From an uncultured Roseateles sp. (GTDB taxonomy: Bacteria; Pseudomonadota; Gammaproteobacteria; Burkholderiales; Burkholderiaceae_C), in NCBI RefSeq assembly GCF_945956965.1, contig NZ_CAMFJS010000004.1, forward strand, positions 1 through 64,000: a stretch of 64,000 bases of DNA. Reading direction: 5' to 3'. Positions 9,501 through 19,562 of this stretch are shown piece after piece. The notes beneath the pieces were generated by a model. It ran no database searches. It was given only the letters and a program-made list of their open reading frames with translations, and was not told where the DNA came from. Each line of letters opens with the position of its first letter. The first letter of the stretch is position 1. Made by a program: the position numbers and the translations under genes.

Positions 9501-10367
9501 CTGGACAACGGCGCGCAGATCCAGGCGGCGCTGCGGGTGGATGCGCAGGCGCGCAGCGCGGTGATCGATTTCACCGGCACCAGCCCCCAACAGTTAACGA
9601 ACAACTTCAACGCACCCAAAGCCATCACCATGGCGGCGGTGCTTTATGTGTTCCGCACCCTGGTGGACGACCAAATTCCGCTCAACGCCGGCTGCCTCAA
9701 GCCGCTGCAAGTGATCGTGCCGGCGGGCTGCATGTTGAACCCGAACCCGCCGGCTGCCGTGGTGGCCGGCAATGTGGAAACCTCCTCTTGCGTCACCAAC
9801 GCGCTGTACGGCGCCTTGGGCGTGATGGCGGCCAGCCAATGCACGATGAATAACTTCACCTTTGGTGATGCCACCCATCAGTATTACGAAACCATATCGG
9901 GCGGCTCTGGCGCAGGCTGGGTCAGCAGCGCAGGCCAAGAAGAGGGCAATCCGCAGGGCTTCGCCGGCACCAGCGTTGTGCAAACCCATATGACCAACTC
10001 GCGCCTCACCGACCCCGAGGTGCTGGAGTTCCGCTTCCCAGTGCGGCTGGAGTCTTACGAAATCGTCCCTAACACCGGCGGGCCCGGGCGCTGGCCGGGC
10101 GGCAATGGCGGCCTGCGCCGGGTGCGCTTCTTGGCGCCGATGACCGCCTCCATCCTCAGCAACGGCCGCCTGGCAGGCGCATTCGGCATTGCCGGCGGCG
10201 CGGCCGGCAGCGTTGGCGCCAACTGGGTGGAGCGGGGCGACGGCAGCATCGAGCCCCTGGGCCACCTCGGCCAGGTGGCGATGCAGCCGGGCGATGTGTT
10301 TGCGATTCAGACGCCGGGCGGCGGTGGCTGCGGTTTGCCTGTTGGGTCGTTAGGCAAAACGGCCTGA
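6585..10367 (+). CDS. 5-oxoprolinase / hydantoinase (HyuA-HyuB fusion)
   Basis: N-terminal [13 protein letters not shown], internal [14 protein letters not shown]-terminal HyuB-like half ([24 protein letters not shown]). Confidence 0.93.
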   Translation: MTSAASSSCVPPVDRWQFWIDRGGTFTDLVGRAPGGELHTLKLLSENPEQYRDAAVEGMRRLLGLQAGELITPERVECVKMGTTVATNALLERKGEPTLLVTTRGFRDALRIATQARPKLFERHIVLPELLYSRVIEAQERLGAAGELVTPLDEAALRVALQAAFDAGLRACAIVFMHAYRFPAHELRAEALARQIGFTQISVSHRVSPMMKLVPRGDTTVVDAYLSPILRRYVEQVAAQMPGVPLFFMQSSGGLTEASRFQGKDAILSGPAGGIVGMVRTAQLAGYDKVIGFDMGGTSTDVSHFAADPAAPPGASPSYERAFDTEVAGVRMRAPMMSIHTVAAGGGSIVRFDGARLRVGPESAGANPGPACYRRGGPLTTTDANVLLGRIQPEFFPHLFGPRGDQPLDLAAAQAGFADLAQRMTAAAAKPISAEEVASGALQIAVGSMADAIKKISVARGYDVTQYTLQSFGGAGGQAACRVADALGVSRVLAHPLAGVLSAYGMGLADQLALREASLELALDAPGLRSARALGQQLVAAAAAELQAQGIAASVLQSQVRLQVRYQGTDTALACALPPELGDSGDDGEAEALAQIRATFEQAYAQRFAFLMAGRALVIEAVAVECVAAGASVATPTDSASTLSEHQPEPSAQLRMYCPADDAGPAGWRAAALYRRELLQPGACIAGPAILAERNATTVVDPGWQARLKADGCIELLRVLPRPSRHALGTQVDPVLLEVFNNLFMNIAEQMGLRLQNTAYSVNIKERLDFSCALFNAEGELIANAPHMPVHLGSMSESIRSVIERNPQMQAGDVYVLNDPYHGGTHLPDITVVTPVFLAQRERPDFYVASRGHHADIGGISPGSMPPFSRHIDEEGVLIDNFKLVAAGVLREAEMLALLGSGSHPARNPAQNMADLRAQIAANEKGAQELKAMVAQYGQATVAAYMQHVQDNAEASVRRAIGSLKDGSFCLALDNGAQIQAALRVDAQARSAVIDFTGTSPQQLTNNFNAPKAITMAAVLYVFRTLVDDQIPLNAGCLKPLQVIVPAGCMLNPNPPAAVVAGNVETSSCVTNALYGALGVMAASQCTMNNFTFGDATHQYYETISGGSGAGWVSSAGQEEGNPQGFAGTSVVQTHMTNSRLTDPEVLEFRFPVRLESYEIVPNTGGPGRWPGGNGGLRRVRFLAPMTASILSNGRLAGAFGIAGGAAGSVGANWVERGDGSIEPLGHLGQVAMQPGDVFAIQTPGGGGCGLPVGSLGKTA

Positions 10368-10564
10368 TTCGGGCCGCCTACCCAGCTCGGGGGGGTGCTG
10401 ATCAGGCTGCGCTGAATTGTCATGATGGCTGGTTAAAGTGTCATATTCCCCGGGGTTCGGGGGCGGTCAATCCACTATTGATACGGCAAATTGCTGTGAC
10501 ATAGTGGCCGCTCGCTCCGCGCCCGCACTCGTGCGGCCCGGACCCGCCAGATCATCAAAACCCT

Positions 10565-11035
10565 ATGGATTCAAGTCGCCACTTCGCCGCACGCCCTTTT
10601 CCTGCCCAGCCCCGCGCCGCAAGCGCCCGCCGTTTTTCGGGCGGCTTCACCTTGCTGGAATTGTTGGTGGTGATGGTCATCATCGGCCTGCTGGCGGGTT
10701 ATGTGGGGCCGAAGTTTTTTGGCCAGATCGGCAAGTCCGAGGTCAAGGCGACGCGGGCGCAGATTGATGGCTTGCAGAAGTCACTCGACCAGTACCGGCT
10801 CGATGTGGGCCGCTACCCCACGACCGAGCAAGGCCTGGCCGTGCTGGTCGACAAGCCGGCCGATGAGCCGCGCTGGGCCGGCCCTTATCTGAGCAAGGCC
10901 TTGCCCAAAGACCCCTGGCATAACGACTACCAGTACCGCTCGCCCGGTGAGCATGGCGATTACGACTTGTATTCCTTCGGCCGCGACGGCCGGCCAGGCG
11001 GCGAGGGCGAAGACGCCGATGTGACGAGCTGGTAG
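10565..11035 (+). CDS. gspG: Type II secretion system major pseudopilin GspG
   Basis: Prepilin motif GGFTLLELLVVMVIIGLLAGYVGPK; YPTTEQGL; ends with GspG-like DGRPGGEGEDADVTSW. Confidence 0.95.
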   Translation: MDSSRHFAARPFPAQPRAASARRFSGGFTLLELLVVMVIIGLLAGYVGPKFFGQIGKSEVKATRAQIDGLQKSLDQYRLDVGRYPTTEQGLAVLVDKPADEPRWAGPYLSKALPKDPWHNDYQYRSPGEHGDYDLYSFGRDGRPGGEGEDADVTSW

Positions 11036-11105
11036 CAGGCCGCTGGCCCGCTTCCCTCACTCGCTGCCTGTCTCCCCATCGCCCGTCGTCGCTTCTCGCC
11101 TCTTC

Positions 11106-12311
11106 ATGCCCAGCTATCTGACTCGTGTCTTTGACGCCCAGGCCGGCGTGCGGACGCAGCGCGTGGATGCGCCCGACCGCCAATCGGTGGCGGCCGTCTT
11201 GGGCGTGGCGCCCCAGCATGTGCTGGAGGTGCAGGAGCTGGGCGCCGAAACGGGCGCTGGCGCGGCCACTTCGGCACGCGGCCGCAAACGATTCCCCCTG
11301 CAGCTGTTCAGCCAGGAATTGGCCGTTTTGCTGGATGCCGGCATTGCGCTGCTGGAAGCCCTCAACACCTTGCGCGAAAAAGAGGCCAGCGAGTCGGTGC
11401 GCCAAGCCCTCAATGCGGTGATCGCCAGTGTGGAGCAGGGCCAGCCTCTGTCCACCGCCATGCGAGCCCAGCCCCAGGCGTTCGATGAGTTGGTGTGCGC
11501 CATCGTGGCCGCCAATGAGCGCACCGGCCAGCTCAGCGTCGCCCTGGCTCAGCATGCCAAATACCTGGCCTGGGTGGACGGCTTGCGGGCGCGCCTGATC
11601 GCCGCCTGCGTCTACCCGGTGATGCTGCTCAGCGTGGGCGGCGCCGTGATCATGTTCTTGCTGCTCTTCGTACTGCCGCGTTTTGCCGGCATTCTGGACG
11701 GCCTGAACAGCGATCTTCCCTGGGCCTCCAAGGTCTTGATTCAGTTCGGCAGCACCGCCGGCCAGCATCCCGGCCTGGTGCTGGGCGGCCTGGCCCTGCT
11801 GCTCTTGGCGGGCTATGCCTTGTGGATGAATGCGGCCTTGCGCCTGCGTGTGCAGGCCGCGCTGTGGACCATGCCGGGCCTGGGCCCCAAGCTGCGCGTG
11901 CTGGCGCTGGCGCGGCTCTACCGCAGCTTGGCCATGCTGCTGGCCTCGGGCGTGCCGGTGCTGGCGGCATTGCGCATCGTGCAAGACGTGGTGGCCGCGC
12001 CCTGGCGCCCGGCCGTGGCGGCTGCGGCCGCGCAGATCGAAAACGGCCAGCGCTTGTCTGAAGCGTTGGAGTCGCAAGACCTGGCCACGCCGGTGGCGCG
12101 CCGCATGGTACGGGTGGGTGAGCGCAGCGGCGAGGTGCCGGCCATGCTGGAACGCGCCGCCGCCTTTCACGACGAAGAAGCCGCCCGCCTGACGGAGCTG
12201 CTGACGCGCGCCATCAACCCGGCGCTGATGTTGATCATGGGGGTGTTGATTGGCGGAATCATTGTGTTGATGTACTTGCCGATTTTTCAGCTGGTGGAGC
12301 AGGTGCAATGA
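11106..12311 (+). CDS. gspF: Type II secretion inner-membrane protein GspF
   Basis: GspF/PilC repeats (ELAVLLDAGIALLEAL; YRSLAMLLASGVPVLAAL), C-terminal TM. Confidence 0.92.
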   Translation: MPSYLTRVFDAQAGVRTQRVDAPDRQSVAAVLGVAPQHVLEVQELGAETGAGAATSARGRKRFPLQLFSQELAVLLDAGIALLEALNTLREKEASESVRQALNAVIASVEQGQPLSTAMRAQPQAFDELVCAIVAANERTGQLSVALAQHAKYLAWVDGLRARLIAACVYPVMLLSVGGAVIMFLLLFVLPRFAGILDGLNSDLPWASKVLIQFGSTAGQHPGLVLGGLALLLLAGYALWMNAALRLRVQAALWTMPGLGPKLRVLALARLYRSLAMLLASGVPVLAALRIVQDVVAAPWRPAVAAAAAQIENGQRLSEALESQDLATPVARRMVRVGERSGEVPAMLERAAAFHDEEAARLTELLTRAINPALMLIMGVLIGGIIVLMYLPIFQLVEQVQ

Positions 12312-13852
12312 GCGGCGAATTGGAAAGCAAGGTCTCTTTGCAAGACTGGCTGCCTCACGAGCAAGGCCCCTGGCATCTGGACTTCGAAGCCTGGCCGCAA
12401 GCTCAGGCGCAGCGCTGGCGTGCCGTCTTGGCCGTGGGGGCGAACGGCCGCAAGATGCTTTTGGGCGAGCGTGAGCAAGACGCCATGCTGCTGCAAACGG
12501 TGGAAGCGCGCTTGCAAAGCCCCGTGCGCTGGCTGCGCTGCGATGCGGCCGCCGTCACGCATTGGCTGGGCGCGGGCGAGGCGGATTTCCGCGCCTTGTC
12601 CGATGTGGAAGAAGCGGTGGTGGCGGGCGAAGCCGCCGGCGGCGCGGAGGAACTCTCCGCCCTGGTGATGTCCGAACAGGCCAGCCCGGTGGTGCGCCTG
12701 CTCAACGCCACGCTTTACGACGCTTTGCAAGACGGCGCCAGCGATGTGCACATCGAATGCACCTTGCGCGGCGCGGTGATCCGCTTTCGGGTGGACGGCG
12801 TGATGTCCATGGTGCGCACGGTGGAAGGCGCGGCGGTGGCCGAGCAGCTGGTGTCGCGCCTGAAGGTGATGTCTGAGCTGGACATCGGCGAGCGCCGCCT
12901 GCCGCAAGACGGCCGCTTCAAGCTGCGGGTGCAGGGGCGCGAGGTGGACTTCCGCCTGTCCATCATGCCCAGCGTCTTCGGCGAAGACGCGGTGGTGCGG
13001 GTGCTGGACCGCGCCCGCATCGAGCAAACCGGTGGCGCGCTGACCCTGGATGCCCTGGGCTTCCAGCCCGATGAACGCGCCGCCATCCGCGCCCAAGCGC
13101 GTCAGCCCCACGGCATGTTGCTGGTCACCGGCCCCACCGGCAGCGGCAAGACGACCACGCTCTACGCCACCTTGGCCGAGATCCACACCGGCACCGACAA
13201 GATCATCACCATCGAAGACCCGGTGGAATACCAGTTAGCCGGCGTGGTGCAGATCCCCGTCAACGAGAAGAAGGGCCTGACCTTCTCGCGCGGCCTGCGC
13301 TCCATCTTGCGCCACGACCCCGACCGGGTGATGGTGGGCGAGATTCGTGACGCCGAAACCGCGCAGATTGCGGTGCAGGCGGCTTTGACGGGCCACTTGG
13401 TTTTTTCCACCGTGCACGCCAATAACGCCTTCGATGTGATTGGCCGTTTCATGCACATGGGCCTGGACCTCTACAACGTGGTCTCAGCCCTGAACGCCGT
13501 GCTGGCGCAGCGCCTGGTGCGCCTGACCTGCAAGCATTGCGCGCAGCCCCATTTTCCAGATGCCGCCGTGCTGGCGCGTTATGGATTGGCTGAGGGCGAG
13601 CACAGCTTTTTGAAGGGCGAGGGCTGCGGCCATTGCCGTGGCACCGGCTACCGCGGCCGCCGCGCCGTGGCGGAGCTGCTCAAACTCGACGACGGCCTGC
13701 GCGACCTGATCGCCGCGCGCGCGCCGATGTCTCAAATCAAGGAGGCCGCGCGCTCACGCGGCATGAAGCCATTGCGTGTGATGACCTTGCAAGCCGTTTG
13801 CCGTGGCGAAACCACTTTCGAGGAGCTGGAACGTGTCACCCTCGATGAGTAG
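12308..13852 (+). CDS. gspE: Type II secretion ATPase GspE
   Basis: Walker A GPTGSGKTTTLYATL, Asp box, Walker B DPDRVMVGEIRDAETAQIAVQAALTGHLVFSTVHAN. Confidence 0.95.
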   Translation: MSGELESKVSLQDWLPHEQGPWHLDFEAWPQAQAQRWRAVLAVGANGRKMLLGEREQDAMLLQTVEARLQSPVRWLRCDAAAVTHWLGAGEADFRALSDVEEAVVAGEAAGGAEELSALVMSEQASPVVRLLNATLYDALQDGASDVHIECTLRGAVIRFRVDGVMSMVRTVEGAAVAEQLVSRLKVMSELDIGERRLPQDGRFKLRVQGREVDFRLSIMPSVFGEDAVVRVLDRARIEQTGGALTLDALGFQPDERAAIRAQARQPHGMLLVTGPTGSGKTTTLYATLAEIHTGTDKIITIEDPVEYQLAGVVQIPVNEKKGLTFSRGLRSILRHDPDRVMVGEIRDAETAQIAVQAALTGHLVFSTVHANNAFDVIGRFMHMGLDLYNVVSALNAVLAQRLVRLTCKHCAQPHFPDAAVLARYGLAEGEHSFLKGEGCGHCRGTGYRGRRAVAELLKLDDGLRDLIAARAPMSQIKEAARSRGMKPLRVMTLQAVCRGETTFEELERVTLDE

Positions 13853-15305
13853 CCCACAGAACCTTGGCGCCGGCTGGTCGCACTGGCGAATGCGCATTGC
13901 CGCCCGCCTGCAGCGCCAGGCCCAGCCGCTCTTTCTGACGGCCGAGGGCCTGCGCCCATTGCTGGACGGCGCCAATAGCCCACTGCGCACGGTGCAGGAA
14001 TGGGCCGAGGCCCATCGCGGCACGGCAGCGCGCTTGATCGTGTCGGCCCGCTTGCTGCATGAGCTGGTCTGCGAGCCCGGCCTGCCCTTGGCACAAGAGA
14101 CTGATTTGCAGGCCTATGGCCGCCAGCAGTTCAGCCATTACTTTGGTGCGGCGGCCAAGCAATGGCCGCTGGCGAGCTGGCGTTTGGATGCCCTGTCCGC
14201 GCATGGTGCGGAGCAAAGGGCTGAGCAATGCGGCCTGTCGGCCTTGCATGGCCTGGACTGGCCGGCCCTGCGCTTGATTTTTGAGGCCAATGAGGTGCAG
14301 CTGCGCCAGGTGCAACCGGCCTGGGCGCCGGTGCTGGCGCATGTGTTGGCCAGCGAACCTGTGTGGGCGGCCGCGCCGCAAGCCGGTCTGGCGTGGGTGG
14401 AGGGTCAGGTCTTGACCTGGCTGCAGCTGCGCGCCGGCCGGGTGCAGGCGCTGCGCCAACTGCGTCTGCCCGAAACTACTGTGGCGGCTTTGCACGAGAC
14501 CTTGGCCGAGTTGCGCAGCGGCTTTGCCGGCCCGGTGCTGGCGCTGGGCTTTGGCTTGAGCGCAGAGCCTGGTCAGGCCGATGCCGGTGCGAGCGAGGGC
14601 GTGCGCCTGTTGGGCCGTTTGACCGGCACGGCGCCGCAGGCCGAATGGTTTGCGCCGCCGCGCCAAGCGAGTACATCCGCCCCGGCTCCTGATTTTCTAG
14701 GCCCACGCCAGGTCTATTCCCGCCTGGCCTGGGGCTTGGCGCTGACCGCCGCTGTAGTGCTGGTAACGGCTGCAACGGGTCTGCTGCAAAGCCAGCAAGC
14801 CCGCGAGGACGCCCAAGCGCAGCAGCGCCGCCTGGCAGCGGAGTACAGCCGCTTGCGCGGCAGCAATGTGGCCCCAGTGGCCAAGCCCGTGGCGCGTGGC
14901 GCTGAGCAGGCCCAGCCCCTGCGCGCCGCGGCCGAAGTGCAAAAGCTGCTGCAGCTGGACTGGGAGCCCTTGCTGGCTAATGTGGAGCAAGCCGGCTTGA
15001 GCGGCAGCAGCGCCACAGCTAATGCCACAGCACCCGCGGCGCTGAGTTGGTTGGCCCTGGACATCAATGCCACGCGTGGCGACTTGCGCCTTGAAGGCTT
15101 GGCCGCCGACAAGCTCTTGCCGCTACAAGTGGCCGACCGCTTGAATGCCGCGCCGGGTTGGCGCGAGGTGATGCTGAGCCGTTTCCAGACCGCCGAGCAA
15201 GGCATGAGCGGCCAGCGCTTCGAGCTGAGCGCCAAGCTCCAGCCCGCTTTGCTGCAGCGTGAGCTGCCGGCGCTGGTGGCTGGCGCGGAGGGCAAGACGC
15301 CATGA
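13845..15305 (+). CDS. Secretion assembly-platform protein, GspL/PilM-PilN-like
   Basis: Operon position after GspE; single TM (LAWGLALTAAVVLVTAATGLL) followed by coiled region; start overlaps gspE stop (ATGAGTAG). Confidence 0.6.
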   Translation: MSSPQNLGAGWSHWRMRIAARLQRQAQPLFLTAEGLRPLLDGANSPLRTVQEWAEAHRGTAARLIVSARLLHELVCEPGLPLAQETDLQAYGRQQFSHYFGAAAKQWPLASWRLDALSAHGAEQRAEQCGLSALHGLDWPALRLIFEANEVQLRQVQPAWAPVLAHVLASEPVWAAAPQAGLAWVEGQVLTWLQLRAGRVQALRQLRLPETTVAALHETLAELRSGFAGPVLALGFGLSAEPGQADAGASEGVRLLGRLTGTAPQAEWFAPPRQASTSAPAPDFLGPRQVYSRLAWGLALTAAVVLVTAATGLLQSQQAREDAQAQQRRLAAEYSRLRGSNVAPVAKPVARGAEQAQPLRAAAEVQKLLQLDWEPLLANVEQAGLSGSSATANATAPAALSWLALDINATRGDLRLEGLAADKLLPLQVADRLNAAPGWREVMLSRFQTAEQGMSGQRFELSAKLQPALLQRELPALVAGAEGKTP

Positions 15306-15913
15306 GCCGCTTTCAGAACTTCAAACTGGCCGATCTGCAGCGCGAGTTGCGCAGCCTCGGTGTGCCTGGCCTGCTGGCTGGGCTGGCCTTGTTGCTGGCG
15401 CTCGGCCTGGCGCTCTTGGCGCAGCGCTGGGACGCTCAGGCCGCGCAAGCCCAGGCCGATGCCGATCGCTTGCGCGGCCAGATCCGCTTGCTGCGCGCCG
15501 CCGGCCAGGCCCAATCGGCCGCACCTGCCACCAGCGCCCAGTGGCTGGCCGCCTTGCCGCCTGCGGCGGAGCGCCAGCAGCGCCTGGCCGATCTGCTGGA
15601 AATGGGTTTGCGCCTTGGCTTGGTGAGCGCCCGCACCGAACACCGGCTCAGCGTGGACGCGGCCTCGGGCCTGGAGCGCTTGCGCGTCACCATGCCACTG
15701 AGCGGCGGCTATGCCCAGCTGCGCCAGTACATCGGCGCCGCCTTGCTGCATGACCCGGCCCTCAGCCTGGACGGGCTCAAGCTGCGCCGCGCCTCGCCAC
15801 AGGCCGCCGAGGTAGAGGCGGAGCTGCAATGGTCGCTGCACGGCCGTGTGGCCTTGCCGGCGAAAGTGGCTGAGCCTGCCGCAACGCCAACGCGCGAAGG
15901 GGGCCGGCCATGA
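15302..15913 (+). CDS. GspM/PilO-like secretion protein
   Basis: N-terminal TM followed by coiled coil and PilO/GspM-like region; 4-bp overlap with neighbours. Confidence 0.6.
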   Translation: MSRFQNFKLADLQRELRSLGVPGLLAGLALLLALGLALLAQRWDAQAAQAQADADRLRGQIRLLRAAGQAQSAAPATSAQWLAALPPAAERQQRLADLLEMGLRLGLVSARTEHRLSVDAASGLERLRVTMPLSGGYAQLRQYIGAALLHDPALSLDGLKLRRASPQAAEVEAELQWSLHGRVALPAKVAEPAATPTREGGRP

Positions 15914-16467
15914 CTGCCGTTCAAAAACGCCGTTATGGCTTGCTGGCCGCCTTGTTGCTGACCCTGTTCGCCACTTGGTGGGTAGCGGGTGAAGACGAGG
16001 AACAAGCGAGCGCCCTTGCGCAGCCCACGGCGGGCTCGCGCCGCGCCGCGCCGGCTGCAGTCTCAACGGCCGTCACCGCCAAGGCCCAAGTCGCTACATC
16101 GAACCAGCCCGCCGCAGCGGCCTTGGATTGGACTCCCGTGGCGCGCCAGCCTTGGGCCGAGACCAAGGACGCGCAGTTCGCTGCCTGGGCGCCACCCCCA
16201 CCACCGCCGCCGCCTCCGGCCGCCAAGGGGCCGGCCGTCGTCGCGCCGCCCGTGGCCCCGGCCTTCCCCTACCAGCTGATCGGCCGCCTGGTCGACGGCG
16301 GGCAGGCGCAGGGCTTTCTGTCCGGCCCCAACCGCAGCCTGGCCGTCAAGGCGGGCGATGTGGTGGACGGCCAGTGGCGCATCGATCAAGTCTCCGAGCA
16401 GGGCCTCAAGCTCACCTGGCTGCCGGCCCAGCTCACTCAAACCATTGCCTTTCGCCCCGCCTCATGA
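15910..16467 (+). CDS. GspC/PilP-like secretion protein
   Basis: TM, Pro-rich linker (PPPPPPPPAAKGP), HR-like domain FPYQLIGRLVDGGQAQGFLSGPNRSLAVKAGDVVDGQWRIDQV. Confidence 0.65.
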   Translation: MTAVQKRRYGLLAALLLTLFATWWVAGEDEEQASALAQPTAGSRRAAPAAVSTAVTAKAQVATSNQPAAAALDWTPVARQPWAETKDAQFAAWAPPPPPPPPPAAKGPAVVAPPVAPAFPYQLIGRLVDGGQAQGFLSGPNRSLAVKAGDVVDGQWRIDQVSEQGLKLTWLPAQLTQTIAFRPAS

Positions 16468-18659
16468 AAAAGAACGCATTGCTATTGCTGACCCTGGCTG
16501 CGGCCATGCTGCTGGCCGGCTGCGCCAATCCGGCGCTGCGCCAGGCCGAGGAGCTGAACCGCAACAACCAGGCGAACGAGGCCTACACCTTGCTGACCGA
16601 GGCCTTGCGCCTGGCGCCGAATGACCACGCCGTGCGCGCCGCTCAGCTGCGCACCCAGCAGCAGCTGGTGTCCCGCCTGCTGATCCAGATCGAAGGCCTG
16701 CGTGGCGCCGGCCGCTGGGACGAGATGGGCGAGGCCATGGCCCAGCTGCGCAAGCTCGATGCCCACCACCCGCGCCTGGACTATTTCGACGCCGAACTGG
16801 CCCGCGGCCCGCGCCAGGAGGCCAAGCTGCAAAGCGCCCGCGCCCTGCTGCGCGAGGGCAAGGTGGACCGCGCCGAGGCGCTGGCACGCGAGATCATTGC
16901 CGAGTCGCCCAACCACCCCGGCGCCCGTTTGCTGCTGAGCCAGGCCGCGCAGGCGCGGCCTTTGGAAGCGCAAAGCAATGAGATGGGCCCGGCCTTCCAG
17001 AAGCCGGTGACGCTGGAGTTCCGCGACGCGCCGCTGCGCCAGGTGTTTGAGGCGCTGGCGCGCAGCAGCAGCATCAATTTTGTTTTCGATAAAGACGTGC
17101 GGGCCGATGCCAAGATCACCGTCTTCCTGCGCAATGTCTCGCTGGACGAAGCCATGCGCGTGGTGCTGTCCACCCAGCAACTGGACCGCAAGCTGCTCAA
17201 CGACAGCTCGGTGCTGATCTTCCCCAACACCGCCGGCAAGCAGCGCGAGCATCAAGAGCTGATCACCCGCACGCTCTACCTCACTAACGCCGACGTCAAG
17301 CAGGTCCAGGCCATGGTGCGCACGATTGCCAAGGTGCGTGACATTCATGTGGACGAACGCCTGAACCTGATGGTGGTGCGCGACACGCCCGAGGTGATGC
17401 GCTTGGTGGAAAAGCTGATCGCGTCGGTGGACCTGCCTGAGCCCGAGGTGATGTTGGAGCTGGAGGTGATGGAGATGAGCACCGACCGCGCCAATGCCCT
17501 GGGGCTCAAGTTCCCCGACACGGTGCAGTACGGCCTGACCGGCGTCAGCGGCCAGGTGGATCTGAGCCGGCGCGGCAGCTTCACCGCCTCGGTGGCCAAC
17601 CCGGCCGTGGTGGCCACCCTGCGCGGCGTGGCGGGCGATGTGAACATCCTCGCCAACCCGCGCATCCGCGTGCGTAACCACGAAAAAGCCAAGGTGCATA
17701 TCGGCGAGAAGTTGCCGGTGTTTACCACCACCTCGTCCATCAATGTGGGTGTGGCGGCTTCGGTGTCTTATCTGGATGTGGGCCTGAAGCTGGATGTAGA
17801 ACCGACGATTCAGCTCGACAACGACGTCAGCATCAAGGTCGGCCTGGAGGTCAGCAATCTGATCAGCGAGGTCAGCGGGCCGAATGGTTCCAGCGCCTAC
17901 CGCATCGGCACCCGCGTCACCTCCACCACGCTGCGCCTCAACGACGGTGAGACACAGGTGCTGGCCGGCCTGATCAATGACGAAGACCGCCGCACCGCCA
18001 ACGGCATTCCTGGCCTGTCGACCCTGCCGGTGCTGGGCCGCTTGTTCGGGGTCACGCAAGACAACCACACCAAGACCGAGATCGTGCTCTTGATCACCCC
18101 ACGCATCGTGCGCAATCTGGCCTTGCCGGAGCTGAGCACGACGCGCATGGCCGGTGGCACTGATGCCTCGCCGGGCGCCTTCAGCAGCTTGCTCAAGGCC
18201 AATGCCAAAGCGGGCGTGGGCTTGGCCGGCGCCGGCGCTGCGCGCGCGACTGGGGTGATCAACACCCCGGCTGCCAACACTGCAGCAGCCGCCGCAACGG
18301 GCGCCGCTGAGGCCACGCCCAGCGAGGCCGTATTGCGCTTTGAGGTCACGCCCCAGGTGGCGGCCGGTGGCACGGCGACGGTGTCCTTGCGCAATGACAG
18401 CGGCGCCACCGTGCGCGCCGAAGTGGAATACGACCCGGCCAAGCTGGCTTCTGCCCAAGGCGGCGGCCCGGCCGGCCGTCAGCCGGTGGAGCTGCCGCCA
18501 CGCGGCGAGCGGGTGGTTGTGCTGCGTGCCTTGCCGGCTGCGGCGGGCCAGGTGCTCAATATCACGGTCAGCGGTGCCCAGGGCAGCGCGGCCAACGGCG
18601 ACAGCGTGCCGGTGCGCCTGGACGGCACCGGCTTGTTGACCGTGGACGCGGCGCGCTAA
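16464..18659 (+). CDS. Secretin (GspD/PilQ/MshL-like lipoprotein) with C-terminal cohesin-like domain
   Basis: Lipobox LLAGCAN, secretin/TonB N-domain, secretin core (VHIGEKLPVFTTT, VGLKLDVEPTIQ, ETQVLAGLINDEDR, TEIVLLITPRIVR); C-terminal LRFEVTPQVAAGGTATVSLRNDSG. Confidence 0.9.
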   Translation: MKKNALLLLTLAAAMLLAGCANPALRQAEELNRNNQANEAYTLLTEALRLAPNDHAVRAAQLRTQQQLVSRLLIQIEGLRGAGRWDEMGEAMAQLRKLDAHHPRLDYFDAELARGPRQEAKLQSARALLREGKVDRAEALAREIIAESPNHPGARLLLSQAAQARPLEAQSNEMGPAFQKPVTLEFRDAPLRQVFEALARSSSINFVFDKDVRADAKITVFLRNVSLDEAMRVVLSTQQLDRKLLNDSSVLIFPNTAGKQREHQELITRTLYLTNADVKQVQAMVRTIAKVRDIHVDERLNLMVVRDTPEVMRLVEKLIASVDLPEPEVMLELEVMEMSTDRANALGLKFPDTVQYGLTGVSGQVDLSRRGSFTASVANPAVVATLRGVAGDVNILANPRIRVRNHEKAKVHIGEKLPVFTTTSSINVGVAASVSYLDVGLKLDVEPTIQLDNDVSIKVGLEVSNLISEVSGPNGSSAYRIGTRVTSTTLRLNDGETQVLAGLINDEDRRTANGIPGLSTLPVLGRLFGVTQDNHTKTEIVLLITPRIVRNLALPELSTTRMAGGTDASPGAFSSLLKANAKAGVGLAGAGAARATGVINTPAANTAAAAATGAAEATPSEAVLRFEVTPQVAAGGTATVSLRNDSGATVRAEVEYDPAKLASAQGGGPAGRQPVELPPRGERVVVLRALPAAAGQVLNITVSGAQGSAANGDSVPVRLDGTGLLTVDAAR

Positions 18660-18679
18660 GGCTGGGCACCAAGCAGGGT

Positions 18680-19165
18680 ATGAGCAAGGGCATGAGTAAG
18701 AAGGGCCGGGGCTTCACGCTGATCGAGATGCTGGTGGTCTTGGCCATCATGGCCATGCTCGCCGGTGCAGCGCGGCCCTTGCTGGAGCTGACGGTGCAGC
18801 GCACGCAAGAGCATGAGTTGCGCGCCGGCCTGCGCCAGATTCGCGGCGCGCTGGATGCCTACAAAAAAGCGGCCGAGGCCGGCCAGATCAAGCTCAGCCC
18901 CGAGGACAGCGGCTACCCGCCGACCCTGCAAGCCCTGGTGCAAGGCGTGCCTGATATCAAGTCCGCCGAAGGCCGCAAGCTCTACTTTTTGCGCCGCTTG
19001 CCGCGCGACCCTTTTGCCGAAAGCAGCTTGCCCGCGGCCGAGAGCTGGGCCACCCGCGCGGCCGATAGCCCGCCCGATGACCCCCAGCCCGGCCGCGATG
19101 TGTTTGATGTGTTCTCGCGCTCCGAGCGCCGCGCGCTGGACGGCACGCGCTACAAGGATTGGTGA
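18680..19165 (+). CDS. Type II secretion pseudopilin
   Basis: Prepilin motif RGFTLIEMLVVLAIMAMLAGAARP; ends DGTRYKDW. Confidence 0.85.
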   Translation: MSKGMSKKGRGFTLIEMLVVLAIMAMLAGAARPLLELTVQRTQEHELRAGLRQIRGALDAYKKAAEAGQIKLSPEDSGYPPTLQALVQGVPDIKSAEGRKLYFLRRLPRDPFAESSLPAAESWATRAADSPPDDPQPGRDVFDVFSRSERRALDGTRYKDW

Positions 19166-19170
19166 GCCCT

Positions 19171-19560
19171 ATGCGCAGCAAGCCCCTTTCACGCGGCTTC
19201 ACCTTGATCGAGTTGATCGTGGTGATGGCCATCGTCGCCCTGCTGGCTTCCATTGTGGCGCCGCGTTATTTCAACAGCTTGCAGAAGTCGCGCGAGACGG
19301 CGCTGCGCACTTCACTGAATGTGATGCGCGACGCGATTGACCAATACGCCGCTGACAAAGGCCGTTATCCCGATTCGCTGGAAACCCTGGCCACGGCGCG
19401 CTATATCCGCGAAGTGCCGGAGGATGCGCTGACCGGCAGCCGTGAGACCTGGGTCACGCTCAGCCCGCCGCCCGAGGCGCAGCTCAGTGGTGAGCTCTAC
19501 GATGTGCGCAGCGGCGCGGCCGGCCGCGCCAGCGATGGCCGCTTGTTTGCCGATTGGTGA
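19171..19560 (+). CDS. Type II secretion pseudopilin
   Basis: Prepilin motif RGFTLIELIVVMAIVALLASIVAPRYF; ends DGRLFADW. Confidence 0.88.
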   Translation: MRSKPLSRGFTLIELIVVMAIVALLASIVAPRYFNSLQKSRETALRTSLNVMRDAIDQYAADKGRYPDSLETLATARYIREVPEDALTGSRETWVTLSPPPEAQLSGELYDVRSGAAGRASDGRLFADW

Positions 19561-19562
19561 GC

